The position numbers and the translations under genes were made by a program. From Odobenus rosmarus divergens (lineage: Eukaryota; Chordata; Mammalia; Carnivora; Odobenidae): 64,000 nucleotides of DNA. The DNA is taken from assembly GCF_000321225.1 (NCBI RefSeq), contig NW_004450585.1, positions 2,721,827 through 2,785,826 of the forward strand. The letters run 5' to 3'. The notes beneath the pieces were generated by a model. That model was given only the letters and a program-made list of their open reading frames with translations. It was not told the origin of the DNA and made no database searches. Shown piece after piece: positions 23,541-36,420 of this stretch; position 1 is the first letter of the stretch, and the number at the start of each line of letters is the position of its first letter.

Positions 23541-25522
23541 CTTGTTATTACTGTACTCTTTTTAAAATGCTATTAACAGTGCTTAAAACCATAGCTTTAC
23601 ATATTCCAAAAATTTTATTCCCTGGGTGAAGGGAAGAAAACACTCGAATGTCTAATGTGGTCTTAATTTTTCTACAAGTATCAGCAAAGAATCATAGTGG
23701 TCATGTAAAATCATTCATTTTTTGGTATTTAAGAAAGACTTCACCAGAGATAAAGGAGAACAGACTGAGACGTTATACTGGACCATCACCAAACATGTAT
23801 TACCAAAATATACTCTGGTTCCCATGCTCTATATTACCCATAACAGAAAAGGTACATGAAGAAATCTAAGGATGGAAGAGCACATTTCTTTATGACCTTC
23901 TTTGAAAGATAAACTCCTTGGGGAAATACAATTTATTCAGATTATCAAGACCCTGCTGTGCAAATCTACAGTCTGGGAGCATACTATGGAGATCAAAAAA
24001 TATTTACTTTATTCTGTTGGGTATAAAAGCTTTTAATGAATGCATAATTAAGGCGAAAAAAGTGTAGCCAGCTTTAGAAATTCCTCTGCTGAGCCAGGCC
24101 ATTAATATCCAAGGCACCATACCCAGTTGTGAGCCTACCTGTTTCCTATTTGGATTACAACCTAGTTCTAAATCAAGGTATTACGTGACCATAGGACCTG
24201 GTGCTGCAGGGAAGGAGGATACTCCAGGAGTCAAGGAAGCAGCACGAAGGGCTTTGTTATGGGTGTGCGGGGGGAAGGGCTGGCCCTTTGGAACATGTTG
24301 AAACAAATATAACCAAATAAACAAAACCCAAACATTTTAATAGCCTTGGGATGAATCATGTAGGAAAAAAAATTAGCATGGATATCATGTATGCGAAGGG
24401 ATCTGTGAGTTTTCTCTATAATATTTTACATCAGGGTCAATGGGGTAAAGTTAATTTTTATGAGAGAAAAAATGAGCAATTCATTGACAATGCAGCCCAG
24501 ATTACTTGTGATATGATAAAATACTGCAAAAGCAGATATTTTTTATCTGGTATGCCTTATTTTTATCTCTGCATAAACATACAGAGAGATAGAAGTATAT
24601 TTGTATATAAACATTAACATGTATCTGGACAACTATATGCAACCATATATTCTTATATTTATATAAATATCTATGTGATACATTCTGATTCAACTAAAAC
24701 AAAATATTAGCAGCAATTGAAAAAACTACAAGGGAAAAAAACCTCAACGTGCTCTAATTCTTGGAGTCTTTGAAGCCCTATTTAAATATATTTGTGGTGT
24801 ATAACAGAGGAATTCCACAATTAGGTTACCAATACATTTTCATAATCAGTTGTATGCATAATATCCAAGGCTCATGAATAATTTTATATTGTTCCTTGGG
24901 AAAGTCTGTAGTAAGCTGGAAATCCAAGAAGGAAGCACAGAGACATGGCCACATCAACAGCTAATAATTCCAGCCCCCATCACCATGTGCTACAAAATGC
25001 TATTGCAAAGTTTCCTAAAGCTGGCTCAGCACATCAAGCAATTACCACTGAATTATGGACTAGAGAGGAACTTAATGTAACATACTTTTCTTTCTTTAAT
25101 TGAAAATAGTCTATCTGTGCAAGTAGGGCTTTACAACGAAAACTTCAGTAACAATCAACTTTTTTTGAAGAACAGCATAGAAGTAATTATGATCTATTTC
25201 CTTACTTAGCTCTGGTACACAAAATCAGAGTGGTGAAAGTTAGCTCAATTCTGCAGACTTTTGACAATCTGCCAGTTATCCACATAGACTTGGTCATTAT
25301 TATCCATAAAAATGAGGATTGGAAGGTTTTTTATTGTTTGTTTGTTTCAAATCTGCACTGTTTTGACTTTTTATATTTTGGAAGGATACATAACATCGAT
25401 ATTTTATAAGTACAAACTAGGACCAGTTTGAATTTATCTAAATATGACGACGCTTTTGAAATCCAAAGAGCAGCGATTTACTGGGCACGTAATTGATGTG
25501 ACATGGTGCAACAGCTGCTAAA

Positions 25523-25706
25523 GCAGTGGTTCTCAAACTGTGGTCCCAGACCGGGAACATCACATTCAGTTGGGAACTTGTTAGAACGCAGATTCTCAGT
25601 CTCCCTGCCAGACCTCCTGAATCGGAAACTCTGGTGGTGGGGCCAGGAGTCCGTTTTAACCAGCCATTCAGGTGGTTCCACATATGGCCAAGTTTAAGAA
25701 TCACTA
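25523..25706 (+). mobile_element. MER5A-type hAT-Charlie MITE
   Basis: Starts GCAGTGGTTCTCAAACTGTG and carries 'GGGAACTTGTTAGAACGCAG', 'GAATCGGAAACTCTGGTGGT', 'TTTTAACCAGCC' and 'CCAAGTTTAAGAATCACT', in MER5A order. Near full length. Confidence 0.9.
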
Positions 25707-25775
25707 ATACATAGTATGCATTTGAGCATTTGAGTAAAGAAAGGAATGATTCTACATACGTAATAACTCATACAT

Positions 25776-25802
25776 GTGTATGTATGTATGTATGTATGTA
25801 AT
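25776..25802 (+). repeat. (TATG)n microsatellite
   Basis: GTGTATGTATGTATGTATGT simple repeat. Confidence 0.9.
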
Positions 25803-26809
25803 ATGTAGATACGCATATTCTTGCAGCAAAACTAATTCCTAGTCCCTCATCCCAGCCTTGGAAGTGAGCAAACATTATACTGAAGGTATGGGGCTGATGC
25901 CAGAGTACCTAGAACTGAATTAATGATACAGACAAGCAATCATTTTCCCAGGACCTGAGCACACATCTCTCAATGTGGGAAAAGGCCGGAAACGGCTCTA
26001 AAGGACATTTGTGGGTAGAGAATGAGAAAGGGCTGAGCGAGAAGTTTAGGAAGGAAAGACAGCTGGAGGGAGGTGGGCATGTGAATAGCAGTTTCCTAGT
26101 AAGGAATAATTTACATTTTTCTTCTTTTAAACAAATGCACTGCTTTCATTTTCCCTAGTCAGGAGATCTCAGGACACCATGCAACTACACTATAAGATGT
26201 TCCTATCACAGGGAGCTTTCATGGCACATGTAGAAGAATTGCAAATAAACATGGGTTTTTAAGCTGCTACTGTGCACTAATCTAGAAATGAAGGATTTTT
26301 TCCATTTTTTTTTCTTGGATTCTATATATGAGAAAGGGGCAAGATGTTTTATTTACAGGAAGGGCAGGAGAAACAAAACAAAACCACCTAGCTACAAAGC
26401 ATTAATACCAATGTAATGTGCTGCTTTTAAAAGCATTGATTTTATTATTTATTAAAATACAATTTCAGTGTGCCGTTTTCACAATTCAGAGGCAGGGAGA
26501 AAGCTGATGGTTCATTTAAATTATTTGCAACTTCTTTTTTCCTAAAACAATGCATGCCCTTCTACAAAATCAAAGAGAAGTGGGCTGAGAGAAAAAATAC
26601 CTTTTACAGAATGGTGATTATTTTCAAAATTTTCAGGAACAGACTTGTCCAATATGTTGTCAATTGAAGATAGGTAGTAAAGTTGTGACATTTCCAGGAA
26701 TGAAGGAAGATAAGAGTGAGGGAAACAGGTAGGAAGATAACGGTAGAACTACTAGAGGAATTCACAAGTGAAGCATTCCATTCTATTGGTTCTGGTTTCT
26801 GGGGTGCCT

Positions 26810-26965
26810 ACTGCAGGTAGGATACTTTGTATGCATTATCTCATTGAGTCCTCCAACATCCCAAGAGGTAGATTGTATATTGGATACCATATCTATATTT
26901 TACAGATGAGGAGTGGGGGCAAAACAGTTAAGTAGCTTGCCCAAGGTCACATAACTCTGGGACAT
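26810..26965 (+). repeat. MIR-like SINE
   Basis: 'GTATGCATTATCTCATTGAG', 'ATTTTACAGATGAGGAGTGG', 'AGCTTGCCCAAGGTCACATA' are diagnostic MIR phrases. Confidence 0.85.
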
Positions 26966-26989
26966 GAACTTATATCATGGGGAGGTAGA

Positions 26990-27605
26990 TAAGTAAATCA
27001 ACACAGACAATATGGTGTGATCAGCACGCTGGAAGACTACTCATAATGAATGAAAAGGAGAGAAATTTGACTCAACTAGGTGGATTGACCAGGCAACTCT
27101 GGAAGAGGAGATAACATATGAGCAAAGTACTTAAAGAGGAATTCATAAGGTGACAAAACGAAGGAAGAATAATCCATGGAGAAAGAGGCTTCATAAAAAG
27201 AGTTTAAGGTACAGAGAAATGCATGAAGTTCATAATGACTGGCATCGCACATGGGTAGTAAATTGTTTAAAACAAGAAAAGGCTAAAGAGACAGGAAGTT
27301 TCATAATAAAGATGCGACCTGTGTGTCAAATTAGGAGGAATAAACCTTATCCTAAGGCTGTGATGAACCACTGACTAATAAATGATTTTATGCACGACTG
27401 CAACATAATCAGGTTATTTTTTTTTTTACAAATCAACCTACAAATCAATCAAGCAGAAGTTTGAAGGAGGTACCAGAGTGCAGCAAGAGTAAAGGCAGGT
27501 TTTTTGGGTAGCAGGAAGTTTCTTTAGTCCAAGAAATAATGAAAGTTCAAATTAAGATAGCAATACTAGTAAATGAAAGAGAAAGAATGAGACAGATTTA
27601 AAATT
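26990..27605 (-). repeat. L2 ORF2 segment, minus strand (part 1)
   Basis: On the plus strand it reads as the reverse of L2: 'GGTACAGAGAAATGCATGAA', 'AACCTTATCCTAAGGCTGTG', 'GCACGACTGCAACATAATC'. Continues after the L1M insertion at 28,540. Confidence 0.65.
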
Positions 27606-27958
27606 AAGCGGGTTCACACAAAAACCTGGCGAATGTCCATAGCAGCTTTATTCATAATTGCCTAAACTTGGAAGCAACCAAGGAGTCTTTCAGTAGGTGA
27701 AGGGATAAATAAACTGAGGTACATCCAGGTAATGGAATATTATTCAGTGATAAAAAGAAATGAGCTATCAGAGCGCCTGGGTGGCTCAGTCAGTTAAACA
27801 TCAGACTCTTGGTTTCTGCTGAGGTCATGATGTCAGGGTCCTGAGATCAAGCCCCATGGTGGGCTCCATGCTTAGTGCGGGGTCTGCTTGAGATTCTTTC
27901 CCCCTCCCAATTCCTTCCCCTCTGCTCCTCCCCTCACTTGTGCTCCCTCTCTCTAAAA

Positions 27959-27994
<36 letters not shown>

Positions 27995-28539
27995 AAATAA
28001 AATCTTTAAAAAAAAATAAAGAAATGAGCTATCAAGTCACGAAAAGCCACAGAGGACATTTAAATGCATATTAGTAAGCAAAAAAAGCCAATCTGAAAAA
28101 ACTACATTCTGTATGATTCCAACTATACAACATTTTGGGAAAGGCAAAACTATATAGACAGTAAAAAGATCAGTGGTTTCCAGGGGTGGAGGTGGGGAAG
28201 GGAGGGATGAATAAGCAGAGTACAGAAAAATTTTAGGGGAGTAAGACTACTCTGCATGATACTATAATGGCAGATACATTTCATTATACGTGTGTCCAAA
28301 CCCATAGAATGGATAACACCAAGAGTAAACCATATAATGGAAACAGAGAACTCTGGGTGATAGTGACGTACCAATGTAGGTTCATCAATGATAGCAAATG
28401 TACCACTTTGGTGGGGGATGTTGATAATGAGGGCGGTTATGCATATGTGGGGGCAGAGGTATTAACAGGAAATGTTTGTATCTTCCTCTCAATTTTGTTG
28501 GAAACCTAAAACTGCTCTAAAAAAGTGTGTTTAAGAAAA
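27606..28539 (+). mobile_element. Old L1M-type 3' end, split by a SINE
   Basis: Contains 'GTCCATAGCAGCTTTATTCA', 'GGAATATTATTCAGTGATAA' then, beyond the SINE at 27,771-28,018, 'GTATGATTCCAACTATACAA' and 'CTCTGGGTGATAGTGACGTA', which are hallmark L1M 3'UTR phrases. It sits inside L2 sequence. Confidence 0.88.
27771..28017 (+). mobile_element. SINEC-type SINE nested in L1M
   Basis: GAGCGCCTGGGTGGCTCAGT head; perfect 17-bp target duplication AAAGAAATGAGCTATCA at 27,754-27,770 and 28,018-28,034. Confidence 0.96.
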
Positions 28540-29900
28540 TTAAAGAGGTGGAGTTGGTGACAGCGTATGTGGGGCACAAGGAGATGGATGATTTTAGGAT
28601 GACTCCTGGGTTTCTGGCTTGGGTTCACACTCAGAAAGCTCATGCGCCCTGGCATATCCAAGAGGAAATGCTGATTAGGCAGTTAGCCCAGAGATGATAA
28701 AACATGCTGCTCTTGGGTACAGTAAGAATAGAACACATTAGGGAGACAAGAAAGAAAAAGAACGGGGCACTTGGGTGGCTCAGTTGTTAAGCATCTGTCT
28801 TCGGCTCAGGTCGTGATCTTTGGTTCCTGGGATCGAGCCCCGAGTCGGGCTCCCCGCTCTGTGGGAAGCCTGCTTCTCCCTCTCCCACTCCCCCTGCTTG
28901 TGTTCCCTCTCTCGCTGTGTCTCTCTGTCAAATAAATAAAATCTTAAAAAATAAAAAAAAAGAACAAGGTTGGAAACCTATTGAGTAACGAGGAGATAGG
29001 GATCCAGCTTGGGTTTTAGGAAAATAAATTGTTTTGTGGGCCATAAAAGTAACTTAGATTGTACAGCAAGGTATTGATTATCATTAGATAACAGGCAGGG
29101 GGCACAGCTGAGCTGTTGCAGGAATGTGCCAGAAAGATAATCCAGACGTGACTGATGTCAGTGATAACGAAGATTTCAAAAACAAGGCATCTTTAACAGC
29201 TATTTAAGAAGCTAACCTAATAAAATTTAGTAGGATTCATGGAGCTGTGTAAGATTATACCAAGGTTTCCGGTTTGGGTTACTGTAAGGATGATAGGTCC
29301 CTAACAAAGACGGGGAGGAGAAGCAGGTGTGTGAAACTGGGTACAGAGGAATATGAAGCGCGTGTGGGAGGCCAGGTGCAAATGTTCGCTGAGCACAGAG
29401 GTCTGGCGCTCAGGAGAAGAGACTGCAATAGAGTAGCCCTCCGCATGTGGATGAAAGAGAGCGATGGTAAGCAAAGCGTACCAGCGTGGAGCCACTGTGC
29501 CCGGAGGGAGAGTCAAGGAGCTGCTCAAAGGAGAGCTTATATAGGATCTGAATGAAAAGAAGAATTAGGAGAGAGTCTTGAGAAAAGAAAACTGTAGCAG
29601 AGAGTGGAGCTCCCAGTGTGGAAATGCTGGAGAGCGGTCACATTAAGACACCACGAGGGGCCCACTGTGTTTGATAATTAGGCGGCTTTGGGACCTTTGT
29701 TGGACAGCTGTTGAGGAGTAATGAGGCAGAGGACTGAGTTCAATAGGACTGAAGAATGAATGGAAGATAAGGAAGTGCAGGCCCTGATCACAGTTTGGTA
29801 GTGAATGGAAGAGGGTTGTGATTACTGAGAGAGGAAGAAAAGTTTCTCCCATCTTATTGATCCTATTTTGAAAACGAAAGGAAGGAGCCAGTGGAGAAGG
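28540..29900 (-). repeat. L2 ORF2 segment, minus strand (part 2)
   Basis: Reverse L2 phrases such as 'AGGATGACTCCTGGGTTTCT' and 'AAGTGCAGGCCCTGATC' continue the element from 27,605. A SINE at 28,764-28,956 interrupts it. The open frames in this segment (for example 29,274-29,555) are L2 decay products. Confidence 0.6.
28764..28956 (+). mobile_element. SINEC-type SINE nested in L2
   Basis: GGGGCACTTGGGTGGCTCAG head, CT-rich tract, AAATAAATAAAATCTTAAAA tail; flanked by AAAAAGAAC (28,755-28,763 and 28,957-28,965). Confidence 0.94.
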
Positions 29901-30220
29901 GGACATTGAAACCATAGGAAACACAGAAGGTACCTGATAGAGTAAGGAGCAGAAAGGCTGTTTAGCCTTAGAGAAAAGGGCAGACGCTTAACTATGGGTA
30001 GGAAGATCTGCAGGTGGAGGGTGGGTGGATGACTATCTCAAACAAAACCTAGATTTTCTTGTAATGTCCCTAATTTCCAAGTATTAAAAATAGATTAATA
30101 TTAAATGAGATTGATATTTGTTTGCTTTGTGCGTTGATTCTGAACTCTGGCATTAATAAAACATTGGAAATACTTTGGAGAAAAATATGCTGGAAGTAAT
30201 TTTAATTAATTAATTAATTA

Positions 30221-30338
30221 TTTTAAAGATTTTATTTATTTATTTGAGAGAGAGAAAGCACGAGCAGGGGCAGAGGGAGAAGCAGGCTCCCAGCTGAGCA
30301 GGAACCCAGGGGTGCGGGACTGGATCCTAGGACACCGG
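30221..30338 (-). mobile_element. SINE 3' part, head missing
   Basis: TTTTAAAGATTTTATTTATT, GA-rich tract and body to GATCCTAGGACACC; the tRNA-like head is gone and the next bases are unrelated. Preceded by a (TTAA)n run. Confidence 0.88.
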
Positions 30339-31367
30339 CCCAGCTAGCGATAGTTAACTTAGAATAAAAATTACTAGCATTAGAAAAATCCTTCAAGACA
30401 ATCTTTTTTCTCGTTAAAAACTTACAAACAAGGATGATAGAGTCAACCTCAGATTATCCACGTAATAAATTAAAATGCCAAAATGACTTCCCTGGCCAGC
30501 CAGCATGCCTCTGGGCTGTTACTGCTGACATCCTTTGGTATGGATTTAGGGAATAAAAGTCAACCTAATAGCATATGAAAAAATTAACTAGGATCCTAAA
30601 ATGGCTACTACAAGACATTAGGATATACATTAAAGCCAAATATAAATGATATTTGGCAAATATGATATTCTGTGCCAGACAGCAAACACTCTCAATTAGA
30701 ACAAATAATCAGTAGTTAGCTATTATTAACTGGGACTGATATATTTCCACCCTTTCTGATCATTTTCACTGATTTAAAAAATATTCAGAAGATGAAACCA
30801 TTTGTCATAGATTTTCCAAACTTTGTACTCCAACTTTCTCCAAATACAAGAGTATCAGCTCTGGTGAACAATGAAGCAGCATGTGGTTGGTGTATTTGAT
30901 TAGGGGCATATTAAATATATATGTTGATACAATCATCTGTCTTATCTAATGTGGAAAAAAATAGCTCAGTGTTGGGAGAAAAATGAGCGTGAGTTCTAAC
31001 TTCTTCTCAACCTATTCAGAACACCCACTGTATATTACATATTTAGGAGATACTGTTAATTTAATAATTATTTAATTAATAATTAAAATTATAATAATAC
31101 ATTGTTTGGAAGAGATAACCTTCTATAAGTCATTGTAGTATCACTTAGTTAAAAAATGACAACCCTATTATAATACTGTAAAATATGCAAGATCCTCCGT
31201 GCCAAATGCAATCCCCACAGAAAGTATTTTCAGCTTGCGAAAATGTGTTCAATGAGTAAAACTAATGAAAGGCTGACTAATTAATATATTTTCCTCTCAT
31301 AATATAAAGTTTCAATATTGAACAGGCAGGACAAAATTACTGAATGGGATGCACATTCATTCCCTCA

Positions 31368-31716
31368 ATACATACTGCGGTGAACTGAGCTGTGTCCCTC
31401 CAAAATTCCTTTGTGTTGAGGCTCTAAGTCTCCATGTGACAGTATTTGAAGATGTGGCCTTTGGGAGGGAAGTTAGAAGAGTGGATGAGGGTGGGGCTCA
31501 CGTGACAGGATTAGTGTCCTTCGTGAAGAGACACCAGCGAGCCTGCTGTCTCTGTGCTATGCAAGGACACAGCAAGGAGGCCATCCAGCAAGCTGGGAAG
31601 AGGGCTCTCACCAGAACCTGACTTGGGACTTGCAGCGTCCAGCACTGCGAGAAATAAATGTCTTTTGTTTAAATCACCCAGCCTGGGGCACTATGGCCGC
31701 CCAAGCTGACAAATAC
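31368..31716 (+). mobile_element. MLT1-type (ERVL-MaLR) solo LTR remnant
   Basis: 'GTGTCCCTCCAAAATTCCTT', 'TGTGACAGTATTTGAAGATG', 'GGTGGGGCTCACGTGACAGG', 'AGGACACAGCAAGGAGGCCA', 'TGCGAGAAATAAATGTCTTT' and 'CTGACAAATACACA' in order fit an MLT1A-like LTR. There is no internal retroviral gene here. The name is from recall of the family consensus. Confidence 0.8.
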
Positions 31717-32972
31717 ACATACTGGGCTCAGTATGAAAGATGAGAAGGGAAGGAAGACACGCGCGGGAGTTAGGCCTGGTAGCGGCCTTCGAGAACCCTG
31801 CCGTACACTGAGGTCAGTAAGACATTCTCCAACCACATCAACCCATGAGGAAATGGATGCAAAAACAGCAGTTGGATACTTGCAGCTTCTGGAAAGCCAT
31901 TTCAAGGATCTGGTGTTTCTCAAAATTGGAAGTGGAAGAAATATATTCTTAGAAAAAGAACAGTAAAATCGCCAAATATGGAACAAAATATCCAGAATTC
32001 TTCCTACTACCCTCATGAGAGAATAACATTCCTTAAGCCTTTGTACCTTCACTGAAGAGAGAAAAATGACTAATTCTCACAGTAGCCCATTTAGTGTAAA
32101 ACTAAATGAAGACAAGGGATGACTAATATGCATCAGTCACAGAGGACGGAGATTTAGGGCGGGAAGACGCTGGCTCCCTCCCACTCTGGTATGTTCTCAG
32201 CTTCGGAATGATTCAGAGTAAGAATTTTGGCTTTGCTTTACTAGATGATCCAAAGGTGCACACCGTAAGCAGAACAATGCCTGCAATCTGGTGAAATGAT
32301 TTTTTACACTTAGAGAAGCAGGAAAGAAAAAAATGAAAAACAAATGAAAAAAATAATAAAACAAATGCTCCTCTGTTTTCCTTGTGGTGATAAAACGCTC
32401 TACCTAGAGCGTGCATGTCCCTTCCCTCTCCCGTCACAGCAGCACGTCTCCTCTTTCAGGTCACGTCTTTCACATAAAAGTGCTAAACTAATGCTGCTTA
32501 ATGACAAATTAATGTCCATGAATAAAAAATACACCTCTAATAGCACAGAGTAATTTGCCATTACAATATCATCATTGGACATGCCCCTGGTTTAATACGA
32601 TGTATTTAATTCATAACCTAATGAGTGATATATAAAAAGAGGGAGATGAACCCTGCAATTACATTTATGTGAGTCTGTCACCTTATTTGTAAAACCTTAG
32701 AGTCATTTACATTCAAATTAGAACAAATGAGTGATTTCACAAAGTGCAGTGATAAATGACCACAGCAGCCCAAGACAAAACTGTATTTCCTGTGAACACA
32801 TTAACAGTTTCCTACTATTTGTTAAAAATTACAGTGCATATTGCCCAGTGTGGTGTGAATAATGACTTTTTTACTGATTAGGTCAGAAGACTAATATGTA
32901 GCAAAATAAATAATTTTTCTTTTCATTTTTTCTGATTTTTTGCTTTAACTACTTAATTCTGGTGGATTCATA

Positions 32973-32986
32973 CTGCCACCTGCTGC
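32973..32986 (-). promoter_or_regulatory. CTCF-like motif
   Basis: Reverse complement reads GCAGCAGGTGGCAG, matching 13 of 14 positions of CCASYAGRKGGCRS. Binding is inferred only. Confidence 0.35.
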
Positions 32987-33344
32987 CTAGGAAGAGATAC
33001 TGCGTGTTCTTTCCAGAGGAGTTTAGTCACCACTTGCGCGGCCTTATTTAGAAAGTGTACATGACCGCTCTTTTTTGTCAATATATTTAAATTGCATATC
33101 ATACTAAAGGCTGATTTGGCAAACAAACAAAAACCACTTGCTAATTAAACAATAGGATATACTATTTGCTATCTGGGAGAAGTGGTATGAAATGTAAAGT
33201 TTTTTTTTTTTGAAAGCTAACTACAAAAAAACATTTTCAGCAAAGCGTGTATCTCCTAATGCATCACTTTCAAAGCATACGACACAAAGTCCAGTGGCCA
33301 GCTCCACTCATCTTGTGACAGGTGCATCAGCAGAGGAGGGAGTG

Positions 33345-33375
33345 GGAGAGGGTGTGTGTGTGTGTGTGTATGTGA
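33345..33375 (+). repeat. (GT)n microsatellite
   Basis: GAGGGTGTGTGTGTGTGTGT simple repeat. Confidence 0.85.
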
Positions 33376-33589
33376 TGTTTTCCCAACTCCTGCTCCTTGG
33401 TACAATCTGAAGGGGACTGAGAGGTTCTGCCTGCCACCTAGCCTTCCCCCCTAATGTGGCAAGTCCCGGAATGAAAGGTCACCTTAGAGGCCAGAGCGCA
33501 GTGGGCTAGGAAAGGCACTAAGGCTGCAGAGGAGGCTGGGGAGGAACAAGCATGGCCTCAAAGATGAGGCTAAGGATGCTCCAGAATGG

Positions 33590-33765
33590 TCATCAGGGGA
33601 GCTCATCGGTATTTCCATTGGATCAACAGCTTAGTTCTGAACTTAAGTTTCCCCATCTGTAAAAAGGAAAGAATACTCACCTGCTTTAAGGGGTTCCTTA
33701 GCAGAGGGAAAATGAGAATCACTGTCCAAAACGCTTGGTATGGAGAAGCCCTTGACAAATGCTAT
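33590..33765 (+). repeat. MIR-like remnant
   Basis: 'AGTTTCCCCATCTGTAAAAA', 'ACCTGCTTTAAGGGGTTCC', 'CTTGACAAATGCTAT' are MIR-tail phrases. Confidence 0.7.
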
Positions 33766-33919
33766 TTCCCTACCCTGAGAAAGATAACGAAGGCTCTGGG
33801 GACTATGGTTTGGCATGGAGAAGGGCTAGAAACAAGCAGACCCCTCAGGAGGATATGAGGAACTCACTACAATCTATAGCCAGTAGCGATGAGAGCCCCC
33901 CAAAAGGGTAAGAGCATTA

Positions 33920-34010
33920 GCGATGAAGAAAAGGATCAGGTCTGAGAGGTATTTGGGAGGTAGAATCAACTCAGCTTGGTAACTGATTGGATATGACCTG
34001 TGCTGAGAAT
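33920..34010 (-). repeat. L2 fragment, minus strand
   Basis: 'GGTATTTGGGAGGTAGAATC' and 'TAACTGATTGGATATGACCT' match the reverse of the L2 ORF2 region. Confidence 0.5.
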
Positions 34011-34012
34011 CC

Positions 34013-34425
34013 GTGTGTTCACAAGGGCCTGGCATCCAGAGGGCCAGGGGACTAAAAATGAATAGGGTGAAGGTTCCACAGCATAGGAGGCTAATTCAAT
34101 GGCTATCCTCACTAACAGAGGGGCACTGCTCCTGCAGTTTGAGGCCCCTGCTCTCAGCAGCCTCCCCGAGGAAAGGCAAGAAAAAGAAGAGCACACAGTG
34201 GCCTCAAGGTGTCCCTTCCCTTTGCTGGGGGGCACCAGCATTTACACCTGTGCAGAGGAGTTTCAAGCCAAGGTAATAGCTGATGGCCCAGAGACTCAGA
34301 GAGTGTCAACCCAGGGGTTCTCCTCAGCTATGATCATTGAGCACCAGAGGACAATAGGAGGTATCAGAGCAGAGGTCTACCTTTTACAACTCTGGAAGAA
34401 AACCAAAGAAAGGGTGGTAATTTGA
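34013..34425 (+). other. Unassigned segment with overlapping open frames
   Basis: Two plus-strand frames (87 and 108 codons) and one minus frame stay open over about 400 bases of GC-richer intron. I recognise no family, no splice borders and no start context that supports a gene. It is most likely chance. Confidence 0.3.
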
Positions 34426-34570
34426 GAATAACAAACAGGACCAGATATCTTAGTAGGGGAGAATGGCTTCACAAACTCCTATGTGGACAAAGTACTGAAC
34501 AAGAATGGAAAATATGCTAGCCTTGATTGATAGGGAACAACTTTTTATTATTTATTTATTTTTTACTTTT

Positions 34571-34769
34571 TAATTTTGTTTAAGATTTTATTTGAGAGAT
34601 AGAGTGAGTGAGAGAGAGAACACACAAGCAGGGGCAGAGGCAGAGGGAGAAGCAGACTCCCCTGCTGAGCAGGGAGCCTGACTCGGGGCTCAACCCCAGG
34701 ACCCTGAGATCATGATCTGAGCTGAAATCAAGAGTCAGACACCCAACCGACTGAGCCACCCAGGCGCCC
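34571..34769 (-). mobile_element. SINEC-type SINE, minus strand
   Basis: AAGATTTTATTTGAGAGATA ... GAGCCACCCAGGCGCC; flanks share TGATAGGG[A/C] (target duplication at about 34,527 and 34,770). The poly-T region in front (34,540-34,570) is A-tail. Confidence 0.94.
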
Positions 34770-35391
34770 TGATAGGGCATTTCTAAGTATATTTTAAGCA
34801 CTAAAGATTTTTCATCTTAACAAAACACATTTTTATATAACCAATAAAATGGTCCCATATAAAATTAAGAATCAGGTCAGCAATAATACCAAAACACTGT
34901 AAACAGATATGGTTATAAGACTATATCAAAATATTAAAGCAGACCAACCCAGTTTGGAAATCTTACAATCCTAAAAAAGAGAGGAAGGGAATGTATTTTC
35001 AAAAGACAGACATAATGAAGATTTCTACATACACATGGCTTGATTCCCTTATAGTCAAAGTTTTCTTCCCCAACTTGGATATCTTGCAACATTGCAGATA
35101 AAAAGGAAAAATAAAGTTCCATGAAAGAACAAAATGAAAACATTGGAGAAAAGAAAGTGAAAATTTCAACCACTGATCAAGTAGGCTAATAATAAGCAAA
35201 CTGTCCACAAAATATATCTGTATGCAGGCTACATTTTTTCTTCAACAAAATAACGAACTGCAAAAATTAAGTTCCAAAGTGCACAAGTCACTTGGTATCT
35301 CAACAAATTCATCTGACGGGATAGGGGAAAATACCCATGAACTTCTGATGTTCATCTGCAATTCTTGTTTATAGAAATTATAGGTGTAGGT

Positions 35392-35394
<3 letters not shown>

Positions 35395-35424
<30 letters not shown>
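35395..35424 (+). repeat. (AC)n microsatellite
   Basis: ACACACACACACACACACAC run. Confidence 0.95.
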
Positions 35425-35427
<3 letters not shown>

Positions 35428-36299
35428 GTATATACACACCATTTTAACGTGAATCACAATAATGAGCACTATAACCAAACTTTTGGCAACATACATCATT
35501 GAATATTACCTGCCATGGAAAAAGTGAATCAGGTGATGATGCTGAAGGCTCAAGTTGCAATATTTGATGTAAAAATGTCAAATAAAAGTAATTTCAATTT
35601 CACAAGTCAAACACACACCTCTTAAGTCTTGTAACCTTTCTTTGTTATTTCCATTTGCTACTTGCAGAAAGGGATTAAAAACAGCTCTCCCATACCACCC
35701 AACAATATTGAGGGGAAAACAAAGGAAAATCAGATGATAATAGTTAAACATTTACTATTAGATTAAATGCACAGAGATAATGATAAAACTTTCATATACT
35801 GTGTTTGAACTGCTCCTCAGGTGAATGTGGCTGACACTCCTCATACTATCTCGCAGGGAAGCATTGGTTCTTATTTTCCAAGGTTGCCAGGAAGACGAAA
35901 TAAGATGATACATGAGAAGGAGCTTGAGAAACGACCTATTGAGTGACAGAGGTCAATAATATGGCTGTATTCAGAATTAGAGAAAATGACTAGGAAGAAA
36001 ATAAAATAATGGGGCAGGAAAACAAATAGGATTTTTATACTTACTAATAAGTCATATGCACAAGGATAGTAAAATTAAATTGTATGGATTTATCATTGTT
36101 AAAAATGTATTTTCACTGTTGTTATAATGTTGTAACAAATATAAGTAAAAAGTCATGCCAGTGGAGGAAGTAAGAGGCTCCCAATACAGGGAATCGGTAC
36201 TTAACTCCTTAAAATAAAAGCCTTACAGCCATACTGTCTGCCTAAGATGTCCCGTGTCTTCCTAATGAACCAAAAAGTTTCTATCCAAGAAGAAAAAAT

Positions 36300-36420
36300 T
36301 GTCTTCGGAATCAGAGAGGCCTATCACTCACTAGCTCTATCACCTCAGGCAAGCTGGGTACCTTTTAAATCTCTGACTTTTCACCTATAAAAATGTGCAA
36401 AGATGTTAGGAGGACTGACC
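36300..36420 (+). repeat. MIR-like remnant
   Basis: 'CTAGCTCTATCACCTCAGGC', 'TTAAATCTCTGACTTTTC', 'CTATAAAAATGTGCAAAGAT' follow the MIR pattern. Confidence 0.6.

Noticed and set aside
24340..24420. Phrase resembling U6 snRNA ('AAATTAGCATGG')
   Set aside because: Only about 12 bases agree; the remaining U6 sequence and the T-run terminator are missing.
29274..29555. 93-codon arginine-rich open frame
   Set aside because: Lies in reverse L2 sequence with no conserved protein motif.
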